Counted from the stretch's first letter, positions 1-8,430 are shown. The stretch is DNA of 64,000 bases from Aromatoleum toluclasticum ATCC 700605 (GCF_000378245.1 NZ_KB899491.1:1-64000); one strand, 5' to 3'. Notes: a model not told the origin generated them from the sequence alone. Translations and numbers: made by a program.

Positions 1-505
1 TGTGCTGGAAGTGGCGGATCCAGCGCGACGGGCAGGCGGCGATCAGCGCCTCGTGGAAGGCGCGGTTGCGCTTCTCCCAGTCCTCGGTGGCGCCGGGATC
101 GTGCTCGGCGAGCTTCTGTTCGGCGCGCGACAGGCGATGGAAGGCGCCGACCAGGCCGGCTTCCCATTCCTCGTTGCCGCGCGCGATCGCCTGCCGCAAC
201 GCCTCGGTTTCGAGCAGCACGCGGGTGCGCGTGATGTCCTCGAAGTCGGCCAGCGAGATCGGCGCGACGCGGAAGCCGCGCTGCCCCTGGCCGACCACCA
301 GCGCGTCGGTGACGAGCAGCAGCAGCGCCTCGCGCAGCGTGCCGGCGCCGACGTCGTACTGCTCCTTCAGGTGCTCGACGCGCAGCTTCTCGCCCGGCGG
401 GTGCATGCCTTCGATGATGTCGCGCCGCAGCCGCTTGTAGGCGGCCTCGACGAGGGTCTTGGGTTCGTCGGCCTCGCGGGTGTCGGGAACAGTAACATCG
501 ATCAT
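1..505 (-). CDS. GntR family regulator with FCD domain, 3' end cut by window edge
   Basis: The minus strand is open from an ATG at 505 to the window edge (168 codons). It starts MIDVTVPDTREADEPKTLVE. Residues about 15-80 form a GntR winged helix-turn-helix (AAYKRLRRDIIEGMHPPGEK, then GTLREALLLLV). From about residue 90 it reads as the all-alpha FCD/FadR C-terminal ligand domain (RTRVLLETEALRQAI, RAFHEALIAAC). Proteins of this kind are DNA-binding repressors or activators that respond to small organic acids. The ligand cannot be read from the sequence. It points away from the MaoC and CoA-transferase genes, so control of those genes is only a possibility. Confidence 0.85.
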   Translation of the reverse strand, partial: MIDVTVPDTREADEPKTLVEAAYKRLRRDIIEGMHPPGEKLRVEHLKEQYDVGAGTLREALLLLVTDALVVGQGQRGFRVAPISLADFEDITRTRVLLETEALRQAIARGNEEWEAGLVGAFHRLSRAEQKLAEHDPGATEDWEKRNRAFHEALIAACPSRWIRHFQH

Positions 506-847
506 GGCGACCGGAAGTTCAAGGAGGGGTCAGGAAATTCTAGCCGACGCGCTTCATCCGCGCAGCTGAAAAAAATCGAGATTATATGTTGAGGGCGAAA
601 TTGCGCGGAATTACCTTGAGCCCGATGTCGCATATCGCTTCCGGGAGAGTCGTCGACGAAAGTCGCAGTCCTGCCACTGTGTCCTGGCAAGCCGCCCATG
701 CGGCCGTTGCGGCTGTGGTGCGCCATACCGAATCGCTCGGTGTGCGCGTGGACGTCGGCGTGGCCGGGGAACTGATTGGCGGCATCGGCAAACCGGGTGC
801 CTCGGAAGAACAGGAGGTGCAAGGGCGGCGCGGCGTTCGCCGCCAGT
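506..847. other. Non-coding gap upstream of the GntR gene
   Basis: This 342-base stretch lies between the start of the GntR gene and the end of the MaoC gene. The part at about 569-600 is AT-rich compared with its surroundings and probably carries the GntR promoter. Short open frames exist on both strands, but they have no recognisable domain and look like chance frames of GC-rich DNA. I see no RNA gene or clear repeat here. Confidence 0.4.
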
Positions 848-1309
848 TCACTCTGCGAGTTGGGGGGCGCGCTTGAGCAGGTGGTTGCCGATGTAGGACG
901 CGACGGTGTCGCCGTGCTGGTTGATGGTCTTGTACAGCATGCGGACGATGCCGCGGTCGGGCTTGGAGCGCGAGGGGCGCACTTCGAGCACTTCGAGTTC
1001 GGCGTGCAGGGTGTCGCCGGGGCGCACGGGGGCGAGCCAGCGCAGTTCGTCGATGCCGGGCGAACCGATGCTGGAGTCGGCGATGATGCCGGTCTGGATG
1101 AAGAGGCGGAAGGTCAGGGCGACGGTCTGGAAGCCGCTGGCGATGAGGCCGCCGTAAGGGGACTGCGCCGCGGCGTTGGTGTCGAGGTGGAAGGGCTGGG
1201 GGTCATACACCATCGCGAAGTCGATGATCTGGCCTTCGGTGAGCGTGATGCCGGCGGTGTTGAAGCGTTCGCCGGGGGTGAAGTCGTCGAGGTAGCGGTG
1301 GGCGTGCAT
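848..1309 (-). CDS. MaoC-like (R)-specific enoyl-CoA hydratase/dehydratase
   Basis: A 153-residue single hot-dog-fold protein beginning MHAHRYLDDFTPGERF. The segment ITLTEGQIIDFAMVYDPQPF followed by HLD is the MaoC hydratase signature, with the Asp and His of the catalytic DxxxxH-type loop. GLIASGFQTVALTFRL and RWLAPVRPGDTL are also family-typical. The frame stays open upstream to 1432, but the homologous part begins at the ATG at 1309. MaoC proteins hydrate trans-2-enoyl-CoA in fatty-acid, aromatic or polyhydroxyalkanoate metabolism. The neighbouring CoA-transferase fits an acyl-CoA role, but the substrate is not identifiable. Confidence 0.85.
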   Translation of the reverse strand: MHAHRYLDDFTPGERFNTAGITLTEGQIIDFAMVYDPQPFHLDTNAAAQSPYGGLIASGFQTVALTFRLFIQTGIIADSSIGSPGIDELRWLAPVRPGDTLHAELEVLEVRPSRSKPDRGIVRMLYKTINQHGDTVASYIGNHLLKRAPQLAE

Positions 1310-1466
1310 GGGGTTTCCGTCTTGTCGGTCTCGAGGCGGCGGTCGCTCGGCGCCGGTCGAAGGGCCGCGGTTTGATGAGCGCGGTTCGAACGGCATTTTG
1401 CTGCCGGGTAACAGGGAGATATTTTGCGGCATTCGCGGCCGACATGGTTGGCGTGCCGCCGAACCG

Positions 1467-1561
1467 CAGGGCGGAAGGAGCCGAAGGCGTATCCCGCCGT
1501 GCGGCCGTGGGGAAGGTCCGGACCGGCGGAGTGGCGGGACGCGCTACGCTCCTCCCGCCCA
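1467..1561. repeat. REP-like intergenic inverted repeat, family 1
   Basis: Two inverted arms lie between the MaoC and CoA-transferase genes: CAGGGCGGAAGG...GGCGTATCCCGCC on the left and GGCGGGACGCGCTACGC...TCCCGCCC on the right. The same pattern recurs at 8431-8569, 28235-28322, 61001-61096 and 62141-62218. It could fold into a long hairpin and may end transcription or stabilise the CoA-transferase mRNA. Confidence 0.7.
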
Positions 1562-1572
1562 GCATCCGCCGA

Positions 1573-2868
1573 TTACATAAGGTTCATCCGCTTCGCCTGC
1601 TCGCGCAGTTCGCCGCGGAAGTCCGGATGCGCGATGCCGATCAGGGCCTCGCAGCGCTGCTTGGCGGTCTTGCCGCGCAGCTGGGCGACGCCGAATTCGG
1701 TGACGACGTAGTTGATGTCGTTCTTGCTCGTCGTCACATGCGTCCCCGGCGTGAGCGTCGGGACGATGCGCGAGATGGTGTCGTCCTTGGCCGTCGAGGG
1801 AAGCACGATGAAGGCCTTGCCGCCCTTCGAGCGGTTCGCGGCGCGTACGAAGTCGACCTGGCCGCCGGTGCCGGAGTAGGGCGAGGGGCCGAGGCTTTCC
1901 GAGCCGCACTGGCCGAGGAAGTCGACCTGCATGGTCGCGTTGATGGCGACGAGGTTGTCGTTCTGCGCGGCGTAATACGGATCGTTGGTGACGTCGACCG
2001 GATGCATCTCGAGCGTCGGGTTGCGGTGCATGTGCTGGTAGAGCTTGTTCGAGCCTAGCGCGAAGGTCGCGAGCATCTTGCCGGGCTTGAGCGTCTTGCG
2101 GCGGTTGGTCACTGCGCCCGATTCGATCAGCGACAGGATGCCGTCGCCGATCATCTCGGTGTGGATGCCGAGGTCGTGCTTGTGCTTGAGCTGCATCACC
2201 ACGGCGTCGGGGATGCCGCCGTAGCCGATCTGTAGCGTCGCGCCGTCGTCGATGAGGTCGGCGACGTATTTGCCGATCGCTTCCTGCACCGGGCCGATCT
2301 TGGGCAGGCCGACTTCGAACAGCGGTGCGTCGCTCTCGACCAGCGCGGCGACCTGTGAGACGTGCACGTGGCAGTCGCCGTACGCGAAGGGGACGTTCGG
2401 ATTCACTTCGAGGACCACCGCGCGCGCCTTCTTCACGGCGGCCATCGTGTAGTCCGGGCCGAGCGAGAGCGCGAAGAAGCCGTGCTCGTCCATCGGCGAG
2501 GCCATCGAGAAAACGACGTCGGCGGGCGTCAGGCCGCGGTCGATGAGCTGCGGGATCTCGGAGAAGTAGTTGGGCATGAAGTCCACCCAGCCGGCCTGTC
2601 CGCCCGGGCGCGAGGCGCCGCCGAAGAAGTAGGCGCTGTGGCGCACGTTCGCGACCGTCTCGGGGTCGAAGTAGCCGTACTTGCGCAGCGGCAGGATCTG
2701 GCTGACGACGACGCCCTCCAGGCTGTGGCGCCGTGCGGACAGTGCTTCGAGCAGCGCGGGCGGCTCGCCTACGCCGGTCGGTACGACGACGGTGTCGCCG
2801 GATTGCACGAGCCCCGCGGCGTTCGCGGCGCTCATCCTCTTTTGCTGGTATTGGGTCTGTACGCTCAT
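1573..2868 (-). CDS. Acetyl-CoA hydrolase / acyl-CoA:acetate CoA-transferase family protein
   Basis: A 431-residue protein of the acetyl-CoA hydrolase/4-hydroxybutyrate CoA-transferase family, at its usual length. The N-terminal half has the first CoA-transferase fold (SGDTVVVPTGVGEPPALLEA). The C-terminal half carries QIGYGGIPDAV, then IHTEMIGDGILSL, which by family knowledge probably holds the catalytic glutamate, and VVTEFGVAQLRGKTAKQR. Family members move CoA between acyl-CoA and acetate, or hydrolyse acetyl-CoA, in the cytoplasm. A 22-base palindrome lies 60-81 bases upstream of its start and matches one before yjcH-actP, linking the gene to acetate use. The exact acyl substrate is unknown. 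Confidence 0.88.
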   Translation of the reverse strand: MSVQTQYQQKRMSAANAAGLVQSGDTVVVPTGVGEPPALLEALSARRHSLEGVVVSQILPLRKYGYFDPETVANVRHSAYFFGGASRPGGQAGWVDFMPNYFSEIPQLIDRGLTPADVVFSMASPMDEHGFFALSLGPDYTMAAVKKARAVVLEVNPNVPFAYGDCHVHVSQVAALVESDAPLFEVGLPKIGPVQEAIGKYVADLIDDGATLQIGYGGIPDAVVMQLKHKHDLGIHTEMIGDGILSLIESGAVTNRRKTLKPGKMLATFALGSNKLYQHMHRNPTLEMHPVDVTNDPYYAAQNDNLVAINATMQVDFLGQCGSESLGPSPYSGTGGQVDFVRAANRSKGGKAFIVLPSTAKDDTISRIVPTLTPGTHVTTSKNDINYVVTEFGVAQLRGKTAKQRCEALIGIAHPDFRGELREQAKRMNLM

Positions 2869-2891
2869 GTCCTTCCTCTCCCTGGCTTCGA

Positions 2892-4442
2892 CTATCTATG
2901 TATCGATTCGGGCGCGATTATACGCGTATCCATACGCATGCGTATGGATGGCTCATGGTTGGCGCATTCGCGCGTATTGCGAGTGCCGCCTGCGCTTCCA
3001 CGGTGGCGCCGCACTCGGCGCCACGACAGCACGCAACCGCTGGCGCCGAGTGCGGCGCCGAGCGCGGACAGGGCGATGACAAGAGCGTAGCGCAAGGCGC
3101 GGGACGCGTCGAGCGGGGGAAAGTCGAGGCGATGGAGGGCGTTGAAGAGCCAGCGGCGACGCCGGCCGTCGTCGTCGAGGCGCGCGGCGATGCGCCCTGT
3201 GGCGAGGTCGAGGTAGAAGACGTTGCTCGTCGCGTCGTCGAAGCGTACGCGCAGCACCGGAAAGGGCAGATTGCGATGCTGCCCGTAGTAGTAGCGGTCG
3301 CCCTCGTCGAGGCGCTCGGCGTCGTGGATGCGGTCGTCGCGGCGCAGGCGCCGGGCGGCGGCGAGCATCGTCGCGACGGGAATCGGGCCGGTTTCGGCCG
3401 CGCCGCCGTCGAGCGGCTGCCGCAGGAGATGGTCCGGCCGGTGCAGCAGAAGCAGCGCGCGGCCGTCGAAGCGCTGCCACAGCGCTTCGCGCACGTCCGC
3501 GTGCCGCGCGATCAGCGGGCCCGGCAGTGTCGCGAGTTCCTCGCGTTGCAGCGGGCCGTCGGCGAGCGCGAGATGATCCGCGCGGCTGGGTGCGCTACCT
3601 TTCGCCCAGCCGAAGGGCGCGAGCGAGAGCCATCCGCTCAGCAGCCAGGTGAGCGTGCACAGTGCGGCCGCGAGTCCGCCGAGGTGGTGCCAGCGCTTCC
3701 ACCCCAGGTAGGGCGTCGTGCGTCCGCCGGGATAGCGCCGGCGCAGGCGCAGGCGCTGCACGCCGAGCCAGGTGCCGGTGAGCACGAGCAGGCCGGCGGC
3801 TGCGGTCAGCCACAGCACCACCTGGCGCCACAGTTCGGCGTGCATGCGGAGGGGGCTGAAATAGATCCAATGCACGATGCTGCCCGGCCAGTTCCAGAAT
3901 CGCTCGACCGCTGTCGTGTCGCGTACCACTTCGCCGGTGCGGGCCGACACGTAAAGCTCGGTGGCGGCCGCGTCCCCGACCGCTACGCGATAGAGCGGGC
4001 GGTAGGGGTCGAGGCTGCGTCCGACGGACCATTGGTCCTGTGTCAGCAGGGTCGCCGCGCCGACCGGCCCCGCGGCGAACGCACGGGCGGCCGCCTCGGC
4101 TTCGGTAGCCGACAGCGGCGCGCGCGGCTCGCCGCTGTCGGCCCAGACGCTTTGCCAACGGCCATCGGTGAGGAAATGGTAGGCCGGACGCTGCGGCGCC
4201 GCGCTGAGGCGCAGCTCGTCCGGGCTGCCATTCAGGCCGAGCGCCGACCACGCCTGCCACGGCGGCACGCCGACGGAAGCGGCCGGGATCGGGCGCCGGT
4301 GTTGCAGCCGCTCGGCCGCGGTGAGCTCGGGAAAGGGCAGGTAGAGCATCACGACGCCGGACACGAACCACAGGAGGATCTGCAGGCCGAGCGCAATGCC
4401 CAGCCAGCGGTGCGCGAGGTGGAGCAGGCGGGGCAGGCGCAC
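2892..4442 (-). CDS. PepSY-associated transmembrane protein (putative periplasmic reductase partner of the TonB receptor)
   Basis: A GTG start at 4442 gives 516 residues. It is preceded by a GAGG Shine-Dalgarno that overlaps the stop of the TonB-receptor gene, 8 bases away, so the pair is translationally linked. Four membrane segments are visible at about 14-36, 206-228, 252-274 and 450-474. Histidines sit at the membrane faces (HLAH near 8-11, IVHW near 191, WHH near 251). PepSY-type repeats occur in the periplasmic loops (ELYVSARTGEVVRD, VFYLDLATGRIAARLDDD). Some members of this family (FpvG, for example) act with siderophore receptors as periplasmic metal-chelate reductases. Here the upstream cobalamin riboswitch suggests a cobalt or corrinoid role (inference). 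The roughly 35-residue tail is unusual and covers the palindrome at 2928. Confidence 0.82.
   Translation of the reverse strand: MRLPRLLHLAHRWLGIALGLQILLWFVSGVVMLYLPFPELTAAERLQHRRPIPAASVGVPPWQAWSALGLNGSPDELRLSAAPQRPAYHFLTDGRWQSVWADSGEPRAPLSATEAEAAARAFAAGPVGAATLLTQDQWSVGRSLDPYRPLYRVAVGDAAATELYVSARTGEVVRDTTAVERFWNWPGSIVHWIYFSPLRMHAELWRQVVLWLTAAAGLLVLTGTWLGVQRLRLRRRYPGGRTTPYLGWKRWHHLGGLAAALCTLTWLLSGWLSLAPFGWAKGSAPSRADHLALADGPLQREELATLPGPLIARHADVREALWQRFDGRALLLLHRPDHLLRQPLDGGAAETGPIPVATMLAAARRLRRDDRIHDAERLDEGDRYYYGQHRNLPFPVLRVRFDDATSNVFYLDLATGRIAARLDDDGRRRRWLFNALHRLDFPPLDASRALRYALVIALSALGAALGASGCVLSWRRVRRHRGSAGGTRNTRECANHEPSIRMRMDTRIIAPESIHR
2928..2949. promoter_or_regulatory. Perfect 22-bp palindrome, candidate operator of the CoA-transferase gene
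   Basis: A perfect palindrome with half-sites ATCCATAC and GTATGGAT around a GCATGC centre. It lies about 60 bases upstream of the CoA-transferase ATG at 2868. The same TCCATAC-N6-GTATGGA layout is found at 25409-25430 before the acetate permease genes. The site falls inside the last codons (about 498-505) of the preceding PepSY gene, so the promoter overlaps coding DNA. Confidence 0.65.
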
Positions 4443-4450
4443 GGCGGACC

Positions 4451-6580
4451 TCAGAAGCGCAGGTCGGCGGTCAGCTCCGCGCTGCGCGGCGCGCCGAGCA
4501 GCACCTGGGTGCTGCCGTAGGCCGCCGTCGCGTAGAGCTTGTCGGTGAGGTTGCGCAGGTTCAGGCGCAGTGTCGTGCGCGGGTCGAGGCGCCAGCTCAG
4601 CGTGGCGTCGAGCAGCGTGTAGGCGTCGAGCCGGAGGGTGTTGGCGTTGTTGCCGTAGCGCCGGCCGACGTAGCGTGCGCCGATGCCGGCCTCCCAGCCC
4701 GCGCCGACGTGGCTCACCCACAGGTTCGCGAGGCGTTCGGGGACGTTCGCGGGCGTGTTGCCGGCGCGCGAGGCGCCGCCGGCCTCGACCAGTTCGTCGA
4801 AGCGTGCATCGAGGACCGTCGCGTTTGCGTCGATGCGCCACGCGCGCAAGGGCTCGATGCTCGCGGCGATTTCGATGCCGCGCGAGGACTGGGTGCCGCC
4901 CTGGACGCTGATGCCCGGGTTCGACGGATCGCGCGTCACGATGTCGTCCTTGCGGATGTGGAAGGCCGCTGCCGTCCATTCGCCGTGCAGCGCGTCGAGC
5001 GATTGCTTCACGCCGACTTCCGTCTGGCGCGCGCGGGTCAGGTCGAAGTTGCGGTTGGCGAGGTTCAGCGACACGACGCTGGTGACGGGATCCGAGCCAG
5101 TACTCGCCTGCGCGTACACGCTCGTTGCCGGCGTTAGCGCATGGACCGCGCCGAGGCGCACGGCGTTGGCATTGAAGCGCTTGTCGAAATCCTGGCCGGA
5201 CACGAGTTCGTCGCGCGCGACGGCGATGCGGTCGTGGCGCAGGCCTGCCACCAGGGTCAGCGTCTCGCCGACGCGCAGCGCATCCTCGACGAACACGGCC
5301 TGCTGCCGCGTCTCGGTGTCGAACTTCGGACGGGTCGGATCGGGGCTGTCGAAGCGGCCCGGTTCGAAGTCCTTCGCCGGCACGACGGACTTCCCGCGGT
5401 AGGGCGAGTTGTTGGTGTGGCGGAAGTCGACCTGCATGAATTCCCCGCCGACGTGGAAGCGGTTGCGCATGCCGCCGAGGGTGCCGTCGTGCGCGAGTTC
5501 GAGCCGGTTGCCCGCTTGTTCGAGGCGAAGGAGGATTTCGAGATAACCGGTGCGAGTGACCGCGTCGGCGGCGCTGTCGAGCGCGTATTGCTCGACGTTG
5601 CGCCAGTGGCGGTCGGCGGCGAAGCGATAGGTCTCGTTGCGCAGCGTCCAGCCGCCGCCCGCCTGCCATTCGACGCGGGCGCGCAGCCGGTCGTCGTCGA
5701 GCGCGTAGCGCGGATCGTCGATGTTGTAGTTCTCGCGGCGCCGATTGCGGGCGATGCGCCCGTCGCGCAGCGGGGTGCCGAAGTAGGCCGTCGGGTTCTC
5801 GCGCGAGAGGTCGGCGCTGATGTCGATCTGCAGGTCTTCGCGTGGCGCAAGGTGCAGCGTGCTCATCAGCTTGCGGCTGTCGTGATCGCCGCGGTGTATG
5901 TAGCCGTCGCCGCCCGCGACGGCTGCGTCGACGCGCAGCGCAGCGGCCTCGCCCAGGGGGGTGCTGCCGCCGATGCCCACGTGGTACTCGCCGCGGCTAC
6001 CGCCGGTGAGGCTCGTGTCGAGACTGCGTTCGCGCGCCGGCGCCTTGCGGATCAGGTTGATGATGCCGCCGACGGCGCCGTCGCCGAAAAGGACTGAGGC
6101 GGGGCCGCGCAGGATTTCGATGCGCTCGTAGCCCCAGGTGTCGGACGGATAGGTCTGGGTGCCGGCGCCGGTCGCGAGGCGGACGCCGTTCTCCGCCTGT
6201 GCGACGGAATTGTTGCCGGTGAAGCCGCGGCTCGAATAGGACTGGCCGCTGCCGGGCGTGCCGATGAAGCTCAGGCCGACGGCCCGCGTCGCGGCTTCGG
6301 CGACGCTGCGGTCGCCCCGTGTGCGCAGCGTCTCGACGTCGAGCGCGTCGACGCTCGCAGGCGTCTCGCGCAGGCTCAGGCCGAGGCGCGAGCCGGTGGC
6401 GCCGGGGCGGTCGAGATCGAGGCCGGCTTCGGGCTCGGTGCGCGCCGACACCTGAACTGCCGTCAACACCTTGTCGTTGGCCTGCACGCCGCCGCCGGAC
6501 AGGGCCAGCACGAGGCTCGCGGCGAGCGGGCGAAGAGCGAACGGGGAACCGCAAACGAGGGAACTACGGTGCTTCTGCAT
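4451..6580 (-). CDS. TonB-dependent receptor of the siderophore type, under a cobalamin riboswitch
   Basis: A 709-residue outer-membrane receptor starting at the ATG at 6580. The long frame upstream of that ATG is riboswitch, not protein. A signal peptide of about 34 residues (SLVLALSGGGVQA) is followed by a TonB-box-like LTAVQVSA and a plug domain: LRETPASVDALDVETL, then SYSSRGFTGN, ERIEILRGPASVLFGDGAVG and GIINLIRK. A 22-strand barrel ends in ELTADLRF with the C-terminal Phe typical of the family. The plug resembles FhuE/FpvA-type siderophore receptors more than BtuB. The riboswitch control and the downstream PepSY gene suggest import of cobalamin, another corrinoid or a cobalt chelate, but the ligand is not proven. 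Confidence 0.88.
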   Translation of the reverse strand: MQKHRSSLVCGSPFALRPLAASLVLALSGGGVQANDKVLTAVQVSARTEPEAGLDLDRPGATGSRLGLSLRETPASVDALDVETLRTRGDRSVAEAATRAVGLSFIGTPGSGQSYSSRGFTGNNSVAQAENGVRLATGAGTQTYPSDTWGYERIEILRGPASVLFGDGAVGGIINLIRKAPARERSLDTSLTGGSRGEYHVGIGGSTPLGEAAALRVDAAVAGGDGYIHRGDHDSRKLMSTLHLAPREDLQIDISADLSRENPTAYFGTPLRDGRIARNRRRENYNIDDPRYALDDDRLRARVEWQAGGGWTLRNETYRFAADRHWRNVEQYALDSAADAVTRTGYLEILLRLEQAGNRLELAHDGTLGGMRNRFHVGGEFMQVDFRHTNNSPYRGKSVVPAKDFEPGRFDSPDPTRPKFDTETRQQAVFVEDALRVGETLTLVAGLRHDRIAVARDELVSGQDFDKRFNANAVRLGAVHALTPATSVYAQASTGSDPVTSVVSLNLANRNFDLTRARQTEVGVKQSLDALHGEWTAAAFHIRKDDIVTRDPSNPGISVQGGTQSSRGIEIAASIEPLRAWRIDANATVLDARFDELVEAGGASRAGNTPANVPERLANLWVSHVGAGWEAGIGARYVGRRYGNNANTLRLDAYTLLDATLSWRLDPRTTLRLNLRNLTDKLYATAAYGSTQVLLGAPRSAELTADLRF

Positions 6581-6773
6581 GCAATGACTCCAGTCGTGAT
6601 GCGACCGGACGGGCAGGCGAAGCAGGGGCGCGGCGTCCTCGCGGAGCGGGGGCGACAACCTTCCACGGTCAGGCGGTCGGCGGTGGGTCGCGCTGGCCTT
6701 GCTCCGTCCGCATCCCCGCGGCCGGTCGCATGGTTGATCCCCGCGCGCGGAATTGCGCGACGGGGGTCGAATA

Positions 6774-7006
6774 CCAGCGGGCCGGTCTCCGGGCTCGCGA
6801 GTCTTGACGGATCGCCTTCCCATGCCGTGCGCTAGGCCTCGTGGGCTGCACGCTTTCGACACAGTGGATGGGCCATCGGGGAGATGGCCCGTGATCCGCC
6901 CGCACTCGCCTACCGTTGCGGGGGCAGCCAGGGCATGGCCGGCGGGGAATTCTGCCGGCGCACCCTGTTCCCGTTTCACCCGCCGTTCTGGCGGGCACCT
7001 GCTGGA
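6774..7006 (-). ncRNA. Cobalamin riboswitch upstream of the TonB-dependent receptor
   Basis: The minus strand shows the conserved order of the AdoCbl riboswitch. A closing stem (CCAGC near 7005 with GCTGG near 6774) encloses GGTGAAACGGGAACAGGGTG, then the B12-box region CTGGCTGCCCCCGCAACGGT, CCACTGTGT, GGGAAGGCGAT and the 3' segment GCCCGGAGACCGGCC. It lies 194 bases before the receptor ATG and probably represses it when cobalamin is plentiful. Confidence 0.93.
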
Positions 7007-7025
7007 AAATGGGGTGAAAAACTCG

Positions 7026-7445
7026 TCAACCGCCGGTCGGTGCACCCTCCCCGCCGTTCGTGGCCAGGCCCGGGCCGCGGTGGAAGATCAGGTCCTCGAC
7101 CGGCTCGCCGCCGACGAGGTGCTGATCGACGATGCGCCGCATGTTGTCGGGCGTTGCGTTGTAGTACCACACGCCGTCGGGCTGCACGCACACGACCGGG
7201 CCTCCCTTGCACGCGGCGAAGCAGGACACGCGCGTGCGCTTGACGCGCAGCTCGCCCTGGTCGAGGCCGGCAGCCTTGAAGGTGTCGCCGAGGCTGTCGA
7301 ACAGCGCCTGCGATTCGCCGTTCTGCGTGCAGCGCGGCCCGGTGCACACCAGCAGGTGGCGGCGGTAGCTGCCGAGTTTCGGCTTTGCGGCGTCGCGCGC
7401 CGGACTACCCTCGTGTCGCCGTGCGACATCCCCGGGGGGGCTCAT
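7026..7445 (-). CDS. Thioredoxin-like [2Fe-2S] ferredoxin of the cobalamin operon (CbiW-like)
   Basis: A 139-residue protein with the four-cysteine pattern of thioredoxin-like 2Fe-2S ferredoxins: LLVCTGPRCTQNG near the start of the domain, then RVSCFAACKGGPVV. PDGVWYYNATPDNMRRIVDQ is typical of the small ferredoxins found in cob operons, such as CbiW. It overlaps the end of cobJ by 4 bases (ATGA). As the last gene of the corrin operon it probably supplies electrons to a reductive step, for example cobalt reduction; the partner is not known. The first 25 residues look unconserved, so a start further downstream is possible. Confidence 0.82.
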   Translation of the reverse strand: MSPPGDVARRHEGSPARDAAKPKLGSYRRHLLVCTGPRCTQNGESQALFDSLGDTFKAAGLDQGELRVKRTRVSCFAACKGGPVVCVQPDGVWYYNATPDNMRRIVDQHLVGGEPVEDLIFHRGPGLATNGGEGAPTGG

Positions 7446-8407
7446 GCGAGCGCTTCCCCTTCGTCGGCGGTGTCGTCTTCGACGACCACGTCGGCGAGCG
7501 CAGCGGTGATGTAGTCGACCGGCAGACCGTGGTGGCGGGCGAGCTCCTCGGCGCTCTCGCCGCTTTCGCGCAGGCTTTCGAGCCAGCCGTTGAGGCCGGT
7601 CGACAGTGAGCGGCCGGCCTTCTCGCCGTCACGGGTGGTGCCCGACTCGACGTCGTACTTGTTCGCGTAGCCGCGTGGCGTGACCATCAGGCCGTCGCGC
7701 ACGAAAGTGTTGGAGTTGCCGATCAGCACGGTGCTCAACATGCCGATGTCGCACTCGGTCATCCTGTCGAGGGTCGTGAACTCGATGCGCTGCTTGGGCC
7801 GGTAGGCGGACTTCACGATCGCGACCGGGGTGTCGGCGCGGCGGTGCGCGAGGAAGAGGCGCTGCGCTTCGACGATCTGGCGCGCGCGGCGGCCGCTTTT
7901 CGGGTTGTAGAGCGCGACGACGAAGTCTGCGGCGGCGGCGGCGTTGAGGCGGCGCGCGATGACCGGCCACGGCGTCAGCAGGTCGGACAGCGAGATCGCG
8001 CAGAAATCGTGCGTCAGCGGGGCGCCGACCAGGGCCGCGCAGGTGTTCAAGGCGGAGGCGCCGGGGACGATCTCGACTTCGATCTCCGAGTCGGGCGTCC
8101 AGCCGGCCTGGAACAGCACTTCGAAGGTCGGACCGGCCATGCCGTAGACGCCGGCGTCGCCCGACGAGATCAGCGCGACTTTCTTGCCCTGCCGGGCGCG
8201 GTCAAGCGCTTCGATCGCGCGGTCGAGCTCTTCGGTCATCGACTTCTTGACGACTTCCTTGCCCTCGACGAGGTCGGCGACGAGGCGGATGTAGGTGACG
8301 TAGCCGATGATGGTGTCGGCCTCGGCGATGGCGGCGCGCGCCCGCCCGCTCATGTGCTCGACGCTGCCGGGCCCGAGGCCGACCAGCATGATCTTGCCTG
8401 TGCTCAT
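7442..8407 (-). CDS. cobJ: Precorrin-3B C17-methyltransferase (CobJ/CbiH)
   Basis: A 321-residue SAM-dependent tetrapyrrole methylase that methylates C17 and drives ring contraction. The N-terminal glycine-rich motif is IMLVGLGPGSVEHMS. GYVTYIRLVADLVEGKE, ALISSGDAGVYGMAGP and EIVPGASALNTCAALVGAPL are diagnostic of CobJ/CbiH. The catalytic part ends near residue 255. About 65 further residues (GLNGWLESLRESGESAEEL, then HHGLPVDYITAAL) extend beyond the usual 240-255 residue length, with no iron-sulfur motif. It is separated from the upstream cbtA by a 158-base gap with a REP-like element and overlaps the ferredoxin gene by 4 bases. Confidence 0.93.
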   Translation of the reverse strand: MSTGKIMLVGLGPGSVEHMSGRARAAIAEADTIIGYVTYIRLVADLVEGKEVVKKSMTEELDRAIEALDRARQGKKVALISSGDAGVYGMAGPTFEVLFQAGWTPDSEIEVEIVPGASALNTCAALVGAPLTHDFCAISLSDLLTPWPVIARRLNAAAAADFVVALYNPKSGRRARQIVEAQRLFLAHRRADTPVAIVKSAYRPKQRIEFTTLDRMTECDIGMLSTVLIGNSNTFVRDGLMVTPRGYANKYDVESGTTRDGEKAGRSLSTGLNGWLESLRESGESAEELARHHGLPVDYITAALADVVVEDDTADEGEALA

Positions 8408-8430
8408 GGTGTTCTCTCTTTGTTGAGGGC

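Noticed and set aside
2-592. Long plus-strand open frame at the left edge
   Set aside because: It is the antisense shadow of the GntR gene on the minus strand; its residues are low-complexity Arg/Ala/Gly with no domain.
4443-5669. Extended minus-strand frame upstream of the PepSY start
   Set aside because: This part overlaps the TonB receptor in another frame and is Arg/Pro-rich shadow; the GTG at 4442 has a ribosome site and starts the conserved part.
6581-7045. N-terminal extension of the TonB receptor frame
   Set aside because: It runs through the cobalamin riboswitch; the signal peptide begins at the ATG at 6580.
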